Shown in pieces: positions 33,504 through 41,583 of a stretch of DNA of 49,674 bases (its first letter is position 1; each line of letters opens with the position of its first letter). Source of the stretch: Planctomycetaceae bacterium (GTDB lineage Bacteria; Planctomycetota; Planctomycetia; Pirellulales; PALSA-1355); NCBI GenBank assembly GCA_003153375.1, contig PLYM01000256.1, positions 1-49,674 on the forward strand, read 5' to 3'. Below the pieces are notes generated by a model. That model did not search any database. It saw only the letters and a program-made list of their open reading frames with translations, and was not told where the DNA came from. The position numbers and the translations under genes are program-made.

Positions 33504-34005
33504 TGGAAGGCCCGCGGCCCCTGCAAGTCGTACCTAGTGGCATTCGACCATTGGAGACTCGAACGGGCAATTGCGCCGGGCTTTTCGGCGACTTCCGACT
33601 CAGCCTCGGTCGGCAAATAGAAATCGTCGAGAGCAGGGAAATTTATTTCCAAAGGCCCCACTGTGCGCCAAGGGACCCCAGAAATAGGTGCATCGTTTCG
33701 CAGCAGGTGTTTAATTTTGCTGTATTAAAATGCAACAGGCGAGTTGGGACCTTGCAGTCCCAACTCGCCCTTTAAATCACGGAAACTTTTACTTGTTCGA
33801 GCATTCGGGCCGGCCTCACTGTTCCAGTGCAGCCCGTAACTCTATAAGTCCCTGTAGTTTCCGTCGTTTTGTTGCTACACCTCTTCTGCTAACCGGCCCC
33901 GAACCTGTGCTCTTCTCTGTACTGGCCCCGGTCCAATTCGCGGTGTCCACTAACCGTTTCGCCGCTGATAAAAGCAAATCTCGCGCCAAAGATCTGCTTT
34001 GACAG
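33504..34005. other. gene-free, AT-richer intergenic region
   Basis: About 500 bases between the ABC exporter stop and the DUF1549 start, both minus-strand. It is clearly lower in GC than its surroundings (for example 33640-33735 and 33960-34000). No ORF with family features was seen. It contains a perfect 13-bp hairpin at 33738-33769 and otherwise nothing I can assign. A small RNA or the relic of a foreign gene is possible. Confidence 0.5.
33738..33772. terminator. perfect 13-bp hairpin, possible bidirectional terminator
   Basis: GGCGAGTTGGGAC (33738-33750) pairs fully with GTCCCAACTCGCC (33757-33769) around CTTGCA. CTTTAAA follows on the plus strand, and on the minus strand TGTTGCATTTTAA follows. 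The T tract is short in each direction. Confidence 0.5.
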
Positions 34006-34041
34006 AAAAAGGCCTAACGGCCGAGCGCTGCTCAGGCCGTT
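34006..34041 (-). terminator. intrinsic terminator overlapping the ABC exporter stop codon
   Basis: On the minus strand AACGGCC-T-GAGC pairs with GCTC-GGCCGTT (34041-34016) around AGC, with one bulged T. AGGCC and five T follow (34010-34006). The TGA stop at 34034-34032 lies inside the stem. Confidence 0.65.
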
Positions 34042-36029
34042 TCCTTGAACTGAATCTGGTGCAGCCGGCGGTAGACATCGCAGCGAGCCATCAACTGATC
34101 GTGCGTGCCCAGGTCGATGATCCGCCCAGCGTGCATCACCACAATCCGATCGGCCAGCGCCAGCGTTGCCAGTCGATGAGTCACGATCACGGCCGTGCGG
34201 TGGCGAATGAACGTCTCCAGCACTTTTTGAATGAGCTGCTCACTCTCGAGATCGATCTGGCTCGTGGCCTCGTCGAGAATCAGAATTGCCGGGTCGCGCA
34301 GAATGGCGCGGGCCAGCGCGATGCGCTGCCGCTGGCCGCCGGACAACCGGCCGCCCCCCTGCCCCACGACCGTCTGATAGCCGCGCTCGAGTTTCTGTTC
34401 GATGAACTTGTGGGCATGCGCCTGCTGGGCGGCTTCGATCACCTGCTCGCGAGTCGCTTGCGGGCGGCCGTAGCGAATGTTGTTGAGCACCGTATCGTCG
34501 AACAGCAGCGTTTCCTGCGTGACCAGTCCGATCTGGCTGCGAAGATCTTGCAGCCGCACGTCGCGCAGATCGGTCCCATCCAGCACGATGCGCCCCTGCA
34601 CCGGGTCGTAGAATCGTGAAATCAGATTCGCCAGCGTGCTCTTGCCGCAGCCGTTGGGTCCCACGATAGCCAGTGTCTCGCCGAATGGAATGCGCAGATC
34701 AATCCCTTCCAGCACGGGCTGGTCGGGCGTGTAGTGAAACGAAACCCCCTCGAAGACCAAATCACGATGATGACGCGCGAGTGGTTTGGGCTGTGGCGGA
34801 TCACAGACCGTCGGCTCGCGATCGAGCAATTGATACACCCGATCGGCGGCGGCGGCGGCCCGTTGCAGCCGGTTGAAAACTTCGGCCAAACGGCGGGCCG
34901 GATCGCTCACGCCGGCCAGCATGCCATAGAACACCAACAAGGCGCTGAGCGACAGCGGCCGATCGCACATCTTGATGCCCATCAAATGCGTCTGGCGGGT
35001 CATCACCAGGTAGGCGCCAAACAGGATGGCCATCGAGATCATCGACATGCCCATGAACTCGGTCACGGGATTGATCAGGCCATCGAACAGCGCGATCCGC
35101 ATCGATTTGCGATAGCACTTCTTGCTCGTGTCGTGGAACCGGCGCCGCTCATAGCGTTCCATCGTGAACGCCTTGACCACTTTGATGCCGCCAAAGCTCT
35201 CGACCAGGATGGCATAGAGCGACGACATTTCCTCGAGCGCCTTGCGATTGGCCCGGCGGAGCGTTTTGGCCAACAGCCCGATCAGATAACCGGCCACGGG
35301 GGCCACGATCAGCGACAGCACCAGCAACTGCCAGCAGATGTAGGCGGCCACGGCCAGGCAGCCGATCATCTTCAACGGCTCGCGTATCGCGCGACCAAAC
35401 AGCGTCTGAAGTCCGCCCCCCACGCTCTCGGCGTCGTTCGTAAACCGGCTCAGCAAGTCGGCGGTGCCGGTCTCGCCGAAACTGGCCAGGTCGAGCCGCA
35501 GCGTGCGGCGATAAAACTGCTTGCGCAGGTCGAACACGGCCAATTGCGCCACGCGGTCGACCAGGAACAAGCTGAGCGTGAGAAAACCATCCTTGATGAC
35601 CGTGGCCACGAGCAACAGGCCCACGATGACGGCCAGCGTGTGAAACGGATCGTCGGGCAAATAGCCGTCGATCCAAACCTTGAATCCTTGATAGCGGGCC
35701 ACTTCGGCCTCGGCCGATTCGAGCCGCGCGGTGGCCGCGTCGCGATTGCGTTCGAGCGCCGGCACTTCAGCGGCCGGCGCGGCGGCAATCTGTCGGGCCG
35801 TCTCCTCCTGCGCCGCGCGGGCTTTGTCGGCGGCCTGCTGGGCGTCGTCAATCGACTCGTTGGCCCATTGACTGAGCGTCTGGTTCTTGCCAACCACTTC
35901 GACCAGTGGATAGAGAACCGTGATGTTGCCGCTCCACAGCACGGCCACGACCATGGAGCACAGAAACGCCGCCACCACGGTCCAGTAATAACGCAGTGCC
36001 AATCGCACGGTACGCGCGAAGTTGCTCAT
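34032..36029 (-). CDS. ABC exporter (MsbA/type IV fold) with coiled-coil insert
   Basis: 665 residues from the ATG at 36029 (AAGG directly before it; no coding sign upstream). The N-terminal membrane domain has six TM helices. Between TM1 (YYWTVVAAFLCSMVVAVLW) and TM2 there are about 95 extracytoplasmic residues rich in Ala, Glu and Arg with heptad character (AQQAADKARAAQEETARQIA). The ATPase domain is complete: Walker A GPNGCGKST, Q-loop TQE, signature LSGGQRQRIALARAI, Walker B AILILDEATS and the switch His in IVTHRLATL. Homodimeric exporters of this type carry lipids, lipid-linked sugars or peptides. The insert is much longer than the short loop of MsbA. It is transcribed alone, with its own terminator. 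Confidence 0.9.
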   Translation of the reverse strand: MSNFARTVRLALRYYWTVVAAFLCSMVVAVLWSGNITVLYPLVEVVGKNQTLSQWANESIDDAQQAADKARAAQEETARQIAAAPAAEVPALERNRDAATARLESAEAEVARYQGFKVWIDGYLPDDPFHTLAVIVGLLLVATVIKDGFLTLSLFLVDRVAQLAVFDLRKQFYRRTLRLDLASFGETGTADLLSRFTNDAESVGGGLQTLFGRAIREPLKMIGCLAVAAYICWQLLVLSLIVAPVAGYLIGLLAKTLRRANRKALEEMSSLYAILVESFGGIKVVKAFTMERYERRRFHDTSKKCYRKSMRIALFDGLINPVTEFMGMSMISMAILFGAYLVMTRQTHLMGIKMCDRPLSLSALLVFYGMLAGVSDPARRLAEVFNRLQRAAAAADRVYQLLDREPTVCDPPQPKPLARHHRDLVFEGVSFHYTPDQPVLEGIDLRIPFGETLAIVGPNGCGKSTLANLISRFYDPVQGRIVLDGTDLRDVRLQDLRSQIGLVTQETLLFDDTVLNNIRYGRPQATREQVIEAAQQAHAHKFIEQKLERGYQTVVGQGGGRLSGGQRQRIALARAILRDPAILILDEATSQIDLESEQLIQKVLETFIRHRTAVIVTHRLATLALADRIVVMHAGRIIDLGTHDQLMARCDVYRRLHQIQFKETA

Positions 36030-36504
36030 CCTTGAACTGCTTTCCTGCGCGGGTTTTATGACAGCACGATCGCTGGCGCGCGGCTTCCATCCGCGGCGTC
36101 CGAGACGGCTAAGTCGGCCTCTTCTACCAGATTGCAGCGAAATGGCCAAGTCCGAGCTCCGCCGCCGAGCCGTCTCGGCGACATGCTAGCGTGGCCCGCG
36201 CGCTAGGCCAACGCGAGGCACAGGCCGCCGTAGCGCTTCGCTTTAACCGCTTTATGCCGCTCGCGTTGAGCGGGGGGATAACTCCCAGGATGCCGATTTG
36301 TTGAACTTTGCGGATTGTGCCGCCGATAGTCCGTTGTAGGTGGAACGTCACAAAGTCGGCTGCGGCGCAGCCAGGGGCGCGGAAACGCGGCCGCGTGACG
36401 CTTCCAAGGGGGAGCATTCAGGGGGGGGCTCGAGCTGATTCACCGCGCCAATCACGACGCGCGGGGCTAAGACCCCAATCAGCGAGAAAGGATTACAAGC
36501 GATC
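36030..36504. other. divergent intergenic region between ABC exporter and Cys-rich lipoprotein
   Basis: About 475 bases with no convincing ORF. It holds the second copy of the 15-mer (36283-36297), a weak promoter-like pair TTGAAC (36301-36306) and CGATAG (36324-36329) with 17 nt between, and a TTCTACCAG sequence near 36121-36129 on the exporter side. It ends in AAAGGA (36487-36492) before the lipoprotein gene. The long 5' leader from 36335 to 36504 is GC-rich and may fold, but I see no known riboswitch. Confidence 0.45.
36283..36297 (+). repeat. 15-mer shared with 26865-26879
   Basis: TCCCAGGATGCCGAT, identical to the copy at 26865. TTGTGCCG follows 18 nt downstream here (36315-36322), and the same octamer lies in the spacer of the other promoter (26904-26911). 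Confidence 0.5.
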
Positions 36505-37017
36505 ATGAAACGCGCGATTTTTGCCTTCGTGGCAGTGGTGGTTATCAGCAGCAGCTCGGGCTGCTGCCTGCTCGACCGCCTGTTCTGTTGGGGTTGTGAT
36601 GGCTGCGGCGGCTATGGCCACGGCTGTGGCGCCTGCGGCAGCTCATGTGGCGGTGGTTGCGGTGGCGGTTGCTCAAGCGGCGGATGCAGCAGTGGTGGTT
36701 GTGGCGGCGGTGGCTGTTCGGATTGCGGCTCCTATGCCGGCAACACCGCCACCGGTGGCGGCCGCGGCATGGTGCAGAACGGCCCCGCTGGTATGAATAG
36801 TGCCAACGTTCAATACGGCCCCGGCGCTTCGTCGCGGATGATTGCCGCGCAGCGTGCCGGCCAGAACGGCCATCCGCTGGTGCGTCAACGTCGCGACTCG
36901 GGTGAAGAATACGAGTTCGCCGCGGGTCCGCCGACCGGTGCCACGACCTATCCGTACTACACGAACCGGGGTCCTCGCGACTTCCTGGCTCGTAATCCCC
37001 GCGACATCGGCAACTAA
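36505..37017 (+). CDS. Cys/Gly-rich predicted lipoprotein
   Basis: 170 residues. A lipoprotein signal (MKRAIFAFVAVVVISSSSGC) is followed by a region of about 55 residues made almost only of Gly, Cys and Ser (GCGACGSSCGGGCGGGCSSG), with about 19 Cys in all. A hydrophilic tail of about 95 residues rich in Gly, Arg and Asn follows. AAAGGA lies 12 nt before the ATG. The Cys clusters could bind metals or form disulfide crosslinks in the envelope; planctomycete cell walls are known to be rich in cystine-containing proteins. The tail has one less simple part, QRRDSGEEYEFAAGPPT. No homologous family with a known role is recognised. A strong terminator follows. The ferritin gene is next on the same strand, so a metal link is tempting but unproven. 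Confidence 0.75.
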   Translation: MKRAIFAFVAVVVISSSSGCCLLDRLFCWGCDGCGGYGHGCGACGSSCGGGCGGGCSSGGCSSGGCGGGGCSDCGSYAGNTATGGGRGMVQNGPAGMNSANVQYGPGASSRMIAAQRAGQNGHPLVRQRRDSGEEYEFAAGPPTGATTYPYYTNRGPRDFLARNPRDIGN

Positions 37018-37059
37018 GCCGACACCCGTTCGCGGTCGTTGTCAATCGATCGATTCACC

Positions 37060-37113
37060 GGGCCAGCCGCCAGTCATGCAAGAGCGCATGCACGCGGCTG
37101 GCCCTGTTTTTTT
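37060..37113 (+). terminator. intrinsic terminator after the Cys-rich lipoprotein gene
   Basis: GGGCCAGCCGC (37060-37070) pairs perfectly with GCGGCTGGCCC (37094-37104). An inner hairpin CATGC/GCATG sits in the loop, and TG plus seven T (37107-37113) follow. Confidence 0.85.
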
Positions 37114-37237
37114 ACCCGCGCTGGCTGCGTTTCGAGTGGAAGCCGAGCGGGAGGATTCGTTACACTAGCCGCCAGTGCGGGCAAGCGGCTATTTGTCAGT
37201 GCCCACACCAGGGAACTCAGCCAGGGAGACGCCATTC

Positions 37238-37753
37238 ATGTTCAGCCAAACCGTGCAAGACGCGATCAACGAGCAAATCAACAACGAATTCAGCGCCTCC
37301 TATTCGTACCTGGCCATGTCGACCTACTGCGAGCGGCAGAACTTCCTGGGTTGTTCTCGCTGGCTGCGCATTCAAAGCCAGGAGGAATATGGACACGGCA
37401 CGCGCCTGCTCGATTTTCTGATCGCCCGCGGCGGCACGGTCGTGCTCAAGGCCGTGCCCGAGCCGCCGGTGCAATACAAATCGATCGCCGCCGTGTTCGA
37501 GCAAGCCCTGTCGCAGGAACAGGAAGTCACCCAGCAGATCGACCGGCTTTATGAACTGGCACTCAAGGAAAAGGCTTTCGCCGCGCTGGTCCAGTTGCAA
37601 TGGTTCATCACCGAGCAAGTCGAAGAAGAGAAGTCAGCCCGCGAGATCGTCGCCAAGTTTCACCTGCTGAGAGACGATCCGGCCGCGCTGCTGGATCTGG
37701 ATCGCGAACTCGGCTCGCGAACCCGTGAGACCGCCCCGGCAACTGCCGGCTAG
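37238..37753 (+). CDS. ftnA: ferritin (non-heme iron storage protein)
   Basis: 171 residues from the ATG at 37238, which has GGGAGA 9 nt upstream. Ferritins assemble into 24-subunit cytoplasmic shells that oxidise Fe2+ and store it as mineral. The ferroxidase residues sit at the same numbers as in E. coli FtnA: Glu17, Glu50, His53, Glu94, Gln127 and Glu130 (NNEF, QEEYGHG, SQEQE, ITEQVEEE). The enzyme should therefore be active, and no heme-ligand Met of bacterioferritin is apparent. It follows the lipoprotein terminator, and a TACACT box at 37161-37166 may be its own -10. I see no obvious Fur box. The tail after residue 160 is short and disordered. Confidence 0.93.
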   Translation: MFSQTVQDAINEQINNEFSASYSYLAMSTYCERQNFLGCSRWLRIQSQEEYGHGTRLLDFLIARGGTVVLKAVPEPPVQYKSIAAVFEQALSQEQEVTQQIDRLYELALKEKAFAALVQLQWFITEQVEEEKSAREIVAKFHLLRDDPAALLDLDRELGSRTRETAPATAG

Positions 37754-37847
37754 GTCACGCGCGGAGCTTTTTCGAGTGCCGGCGGTGACTTGCGACCACG
37801 ACTTTCGCCCGATGTGGCGAAAAGTTCGTGCCGGCCAGCGGGCGCGG

Positions 37848-40187
37848 TCAGCGCGCGGCCACGATCTCGAGCCGAGTTTCGGCGACGGCCGGGCGGTCGG
37901 CCGATAGCGAGGTGGCCCGCACGATCAGGGGCATGTTGAAGACGCCACACTCCGGGGAAAATTCGACCTTCAAGGGCCCCGAAGCCTCGGCCGGACCGAG
38001 CACAACCGGCTCGGCCTTCACGCCGGTCACGTGCGGCGGCACGATCAGTTCCAATCGGACGGGAACCTGCTGCGAGGCTTCGCGCGTCACCGTGGCCTGC
38101 ACGCTGGCAGTGCCTCCCTTTTTGGCCAGGATCGATTCGCGATCGGTCGCGACGCTCAGCAGGCCCGAGGAAACGCGCAGCACGATTTGCTGGTTCTGTT
38201 CGATCGAACTGTAGCTGAGGACGTGCTCGCTGCCATCAAAGTCCTTGAGCACGCCAACCGCCATCGGCACCGAACGGCTCGTGCGTCCCAACTCCATCCA
38301 GGGCGGCAGGAACACCTGGTAATCGAACTCCTCGGCGCCAGCGGGAACCGCGATCGTTGGGCCGGTGATGCCTTGCAGATGCCGCATCTGGCGATCGGCC
38401 AGCCGCACTTCAACCGGTCCGTTGAAGTTCGTGCGCGCGAGCTTGTAGCGCCGCTCGACAAAGCCACCCCGGGGCGTGAACGATAGTTGATAGGTGCCCA
38501 CGATCTTGAACGGCGGCTCCAAGGCCACGGCCCAGTAGACATGCTCGATCGCCGGCTCGCCCCGCAGCGTGGCAACCTGCGCCGTGTGCGTGACGGACTG
38601 CTCGCCGATGCGGGCCGTGCCCCGCACGGTCAGCCGGCCGGTCGTCACGCTGGTTTTGTCGGGCGTCTTGAACACGATCTCGACTTGCTTCGCCTTGGCC
38701 GGAATCTGCGCAGGCGAGGCCGTGACGCCCGCGGGCAGGCCTTCCCACTGCAAATCGATCGGCGAATCCAAGGGCGCGGCCCCCTCGATGTCGATCCGCA
38801 GCCTCGCCTCTTTGCCGCGCACCAGGTTCAGCGCATCGGACGCGAACACTAAACGAAAATCGGACCGTGCCGGCTCCATGCGCAGTCGATAAGCGAACGC
38901 CGCGGAACCCCGCGACGGCAGCCGGTCTTCGATGCGCACCGTCCAGCGGCCGTCAGCGGCGGCCGTGGCGAGGCACTGCGAGTCGGTGTTGCCGGCCGCA
39001 AGGTCGTCGTTGCGGACCACTTCCTTGCCGTCGGCGTCGCTGACGATCAGCACCGGATCCAAGGGCGAACCAAGGCGCCCCGCACGCAGATCGAATTCGT
39101 AGGTCTGTCCCTTGCTCACCGCAATCGCGAAATAATCGGCATCGCCGGGCTTGCCGATGCGCCCGTTGACGATCGCCGGCAAGGCGACCGCCTCGGCATG
39201 GCCAGCGTCATCGTTCGCTTCGTGCTCGAGCACTTCGGGCAGATCGTCCAGTTCAAGCTCCACGGAATTGGTCAGTTGGCCACCCACTTCAAAACGGTGC
39301 CCCAGGCTGGCCGTCGCCGCGTTGGGCAACGCCACCGCCACCGGCTCACTTGGCACGCCCGCGCCGGAGAGTTCGAAACGGGTCGTCTCGCCGCGCCGGC
39401 CGCCCAGCGGAAATACCGTGGCCACATGTGGACCACTCGAGAGCGTGAGCCGATAAACATACGTTTGCAGGCCGCCGAAATTGATGTCGTGAATGCGCAC
39501 GTGATACGTGCCATCGGCGGGCGCGGTGAACGACAGACTGGCCTCGCGGGACGGGTTGCCGAGCGCTTCGGCCAACCGCTTGCCATGGGTATCCGTGATT
39601 TCCAGCCGGGCATCCAACGGAGAACCCACGCGCTGGGCGCAAACTTCCGCCCAAATGATCTGGCCCGTGCGGGCGGTGAACGACCAGACATCGACATCCT
39701 CACGCGGAAAAATGCGGCCGTTGATCGTCACCGGCAAGGTAACCGCCACGGGCAGCGGCTCGCCATCGATTTCCGTTTCGACAATCTCGGGCAAGTCGCC
39801 CACCACGAAGCGCCGAGTGGCCGTGGCCCCCTCCGCGGTCGACAGCCGCCAGTAACTGGTGCCCAGCGGCGCGTCGGCGGCAATCTCGAGCGACGTGGCA
39901 TAGTCCTGCGGATAGTCCTCGGCCAGTTGCGAATCGGGCAACGGCACGACCGGCCCTTCGAACCAAATGTTCGGCACGCGCTTCAACGGCGCCGTGGCTC
40001 GCACGCCGGGCGATGGCACGTCGAAACCGCAACCGTCGTACAAGAACAGCCCGCCCACGCGCACTTCGCACTTGGTGCCCCGCTGAGCGCCGGCCGGAAA
40101 GATGTAACTGGCCACCGGCTCGTTCGCTACGGCCGCGACACCCGAGCAGAGCAGGATCGTCAAGGCTGTGATCGCGCGCGTTTTCAT
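37848..40187 (-). CDS. exported multi-domain protein with PPC-type beta-sandwich repeats
   Basis: 779 residues with a Sec signal (MKTRAITALTILLCSGVAAVA) and GAGGG before the ATG at 40187. At least two bacterial pre-peptidase C-terminal (PPC) beta-sandwiches are visible. One is near 150-250 (DVDVWSFTARTGQIIWAEVCAQRVGSPLDARLEI) and one near 340-430 (GDADYFAIAVSKGQTYEFDLRAGRLGSPLDPVLIV), each with the GSPLDxxL signature. The C-terminal 350 residues look like further Ig-like domains, with no catalytic motif. It follows the DUF1501 gene on the same strand by 28 nt, so it is probably the third member of that transcription unit. A binding or adhesion role outside the cell is inferred. Confidence 0.8.
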   Translation of the reverse strand: MKTRAITALTILLCSGVAAVANEPVASYIFPAGAQRGTKCEVRVGGLFLYDGCGFDVPSPGVRATAPLKRVPNIWFEGPVVPLPDSQLAEDYPQDYATSLEIAADAPLGTSYWRLSTAEGATATRRFVVGDLPEIVETEIDGEPLPVAVTLPVTINGRIFPREDVDVWSFTARTGQIIWAEVCAQRVGSPLDARLEITDTHGKRLAEALGNPSREASLSFTAPADGTYHVRIHDINFGGLQTYVYRLTLSSGPHVATVFPLGGRRGETTRFELSGAGVPSEPVAVALPNAATASLGHRFEVGGQLTNSVELELDDLPEVLEHEANDDAGHAEAVALPAIVNGRIGKPGDADYFAIAVSKGQTYEFDLRAGRLGSPLDPVLIVSDADGKEVVRNDDLAAGNTDSQCLATAAADGRWTVRIEDRLPSRGSAAFAYRLRMEPARSDFRLVFASDALNLVRGKEARLRIDIEGAAPLDSPIDLQWEGLPAGVTASPAQIPAKAKQVEIVFKTPDKTSVTTGRLTVRGTARIGEQSVTHTAQVATLRGEPAIEHVYWAVALEPPFKIVGTYQLSFTPRGGFVERRYKLARTNFNGPVEVRLADRQMRHLQGITGPTIAVPAGAEEFDYQVFLPPWMELGRTSRSVPMAVGVLKDFDGSEHVLSYSSIEQNQQIVLRVSSGLLSVATDRESILAKKGGTASVQATVTREASQQVPVRLELIVPPHVTGVKAEPVVLGPAEASGPLKVEFSPECGVFNMPLIVRATSLSADRPAVAETRLEIVAAR

Positions 40188-40215
40188 GCCGCCCTCGAAC
40201 GTGGTTTCGCTCGCC

Positions 40216-41550
40216 TTATACCAACTCGTGAATCACGCGGCCTTGGTTGACGATCTTGACGGGCCGGCCCTCGGGCGTGATGAACTCCTCGTCGCCGTTG
40301 ATGCCCAGTTGCCGATAAATCGTAGCCGCCAGGTCTTCGGGTCCGCGCGGATTATCGGCCGGCTTTTCGGCTCGCGCGTCCGACGAGCCCACGGCAACGC
40401 CGCCGCGCAGCCCGCCGCCACCCAAGACGACGGTGAAGCCGGATCCCCAATGATCGCGTCCGGCATTCTTGTTGATGCGCGGCGTGCGGCCGAACTCGCC
40501 GCAGGCCACGACCAGCGTCCGCTCCAGCATGCCCCGCTCGGCCAGATCGCGAAACAGCGTCGACAAACCCGAGTCGAGCGCCGGCAGCAGTTGCGTCTTG
40601 AGCACGTTGAAGCAATTGTCGTGCGTATCCCAATTGGTGTGTTCGATCGTGACGCACCGCACCCCGGCTTCGACCAGCCGGCGGGCCATCAGGCACGACT
40701 GTCCCAGGGTGTGTCGGCCATAAGCGTCGCGCAGGGCCGTGGGCTCGGCATGGATGTCGAAGGCCCGCTTGGCGTCGGGCGAGACCATCAGGTCGAAGGC
40801 CTTGCGCTGGAACAGGCTCACGCTGCGCGCGCTCGCGTTGGCGCTCGCTTCGACCGATTTCTGAAACTGATCGACCTCCGAGAGCAATTGCCGGCGACGG
40901 TCGAGCCGCGTGGCGTCGAGCGACAGCGGCGGCAGCACGTCGGGCACCGAAAAGTTGGCCGCCGCCGGGTCGGCGTTGATCGTAAAGGGCGCGCAAGCCG
41001 GGCCAAGGTAGGCGGCGCCGGTGCTGGGGTGCATCTGGGGCAGGCAAACGTAGGCCGGCACCGAACCGCGCGGCCCGAGTTTGCGGCCCATCACGGCCCC
41101 ATAGGCAGGTCGCTGGTTGTTGGGCGAAATCGTGGGCGTGAAGCCGGGGCCCGTCTTGTAGCCCGTCAACATATAGTGGTCGGCCGCGCCGTGATCGGAG
41201 TTGCCGTGGCCAAACGAGCGAATCAGCGAAATCTTGTCCATCTCGCCGGCGATTCGCGGCAGGTGCTCGCTGATCGCGATCCCCGGAGCTTTGGTCGCGA
41301 TGGGGCGAAACTCGCCGCGGAATTCGGCCGGGGCGTCGGGCTTAAGATCAAACGTGTCGATCGTACTCATGCCGCCGCGCAGGAACAACACGATCAGCGC
41401 CACGTCTCCCGACGTCTGCCCCCCATCGGCCGCCCGGGCCGTGGCCCGATCCAACGCCCCGACAAAATTGGCGCCGAACAGCCCGGCCGCGCCCACGCGC
41501 AGAAAATCGCGACGTCGGACGCCATCGCAATAGTTCGAGCGATTGTTCAT
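40216..41550 (-). CDS. DUF1501 Tat-exported protein (second copy)
   Basis: 444 residues. A Tat signal is present (GVRRRDFLRVGAAGLFGANF), and AAGGAA stands 6-7 nt before the ATG at 41550. Family strings match those of the copy at 30375: LIVLFLRGGMSTIDTFDLKPDAP, SLIRSFGHGNSDHGAADHYMLTGY, SCLMARRLVEAGVRCVTIEHTNWDTHDN, LVVACGEFGRTPRINKNAGRDHW and TPEGRPVKIVNQGRVI. The metal-site-like Asp/His residues of the phosphatase superfamily are retained in both. It is the middle gene of a three-gene unit with a DUF1549/DUF1553 protein before it and a PPC protein after it. The two DUF1501 proteins differ enough to be old paralogues rather than a recent duplication. Confidence 0.9.
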   Translation of the reverse strand: MNNRSNYCDGVRRRDFLRVGAAGLFGANFVGALDRATARAADGGQTSGDVALIVLFLRGGMSTIDTFDLKPDAPAEFRGEFRPIATKAPGIAISEHLPRIAGEMDKISLIRSFGHGNSDHGAADHYMLTGYKTGPGFTPTISPNNQRPAYGAVMGRKLGPRGSVPAYVCLPQMHPSTGAAYLGPACAPFTINADPAAANFSVPDVLPPLSLDATRLDRRRQLLSEVDQFQKSVEASANASARSVSLFQRKAFDLMVSPDAKRAFDIHAEPTALRDAYGRHTLGQSCLMARRLVEAGVRCVTIEHTNWDTHDNCFNVLKTQLLPALDSGLSTLFRDLAERGMLERTLVVACGEFGRTPRINKNAGRDHWGSGFTVVLGGGGLRGGVAVGSSDARAEKPADNPRGPEDLAATIYRQLGINGDEEFITPEGRPVKIVNQGRVIHELV

Positions 41551-41583
41551 AGCAAGTTCCTTCGTACGCGCGGACGGAATCGA

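Noticed and set aside
33503-33775. A 90-codon plus-strand frame in the AT-rich island
   Set aside because: It ends inside the perfect hairpin, has no ribosome site and no coding character.
36124-36417. A 97-codon minus-strand frame before the ABC exporter
   Set aside because: It runs through the 15-mer and promoter-like boxes, with basic low-information composition.
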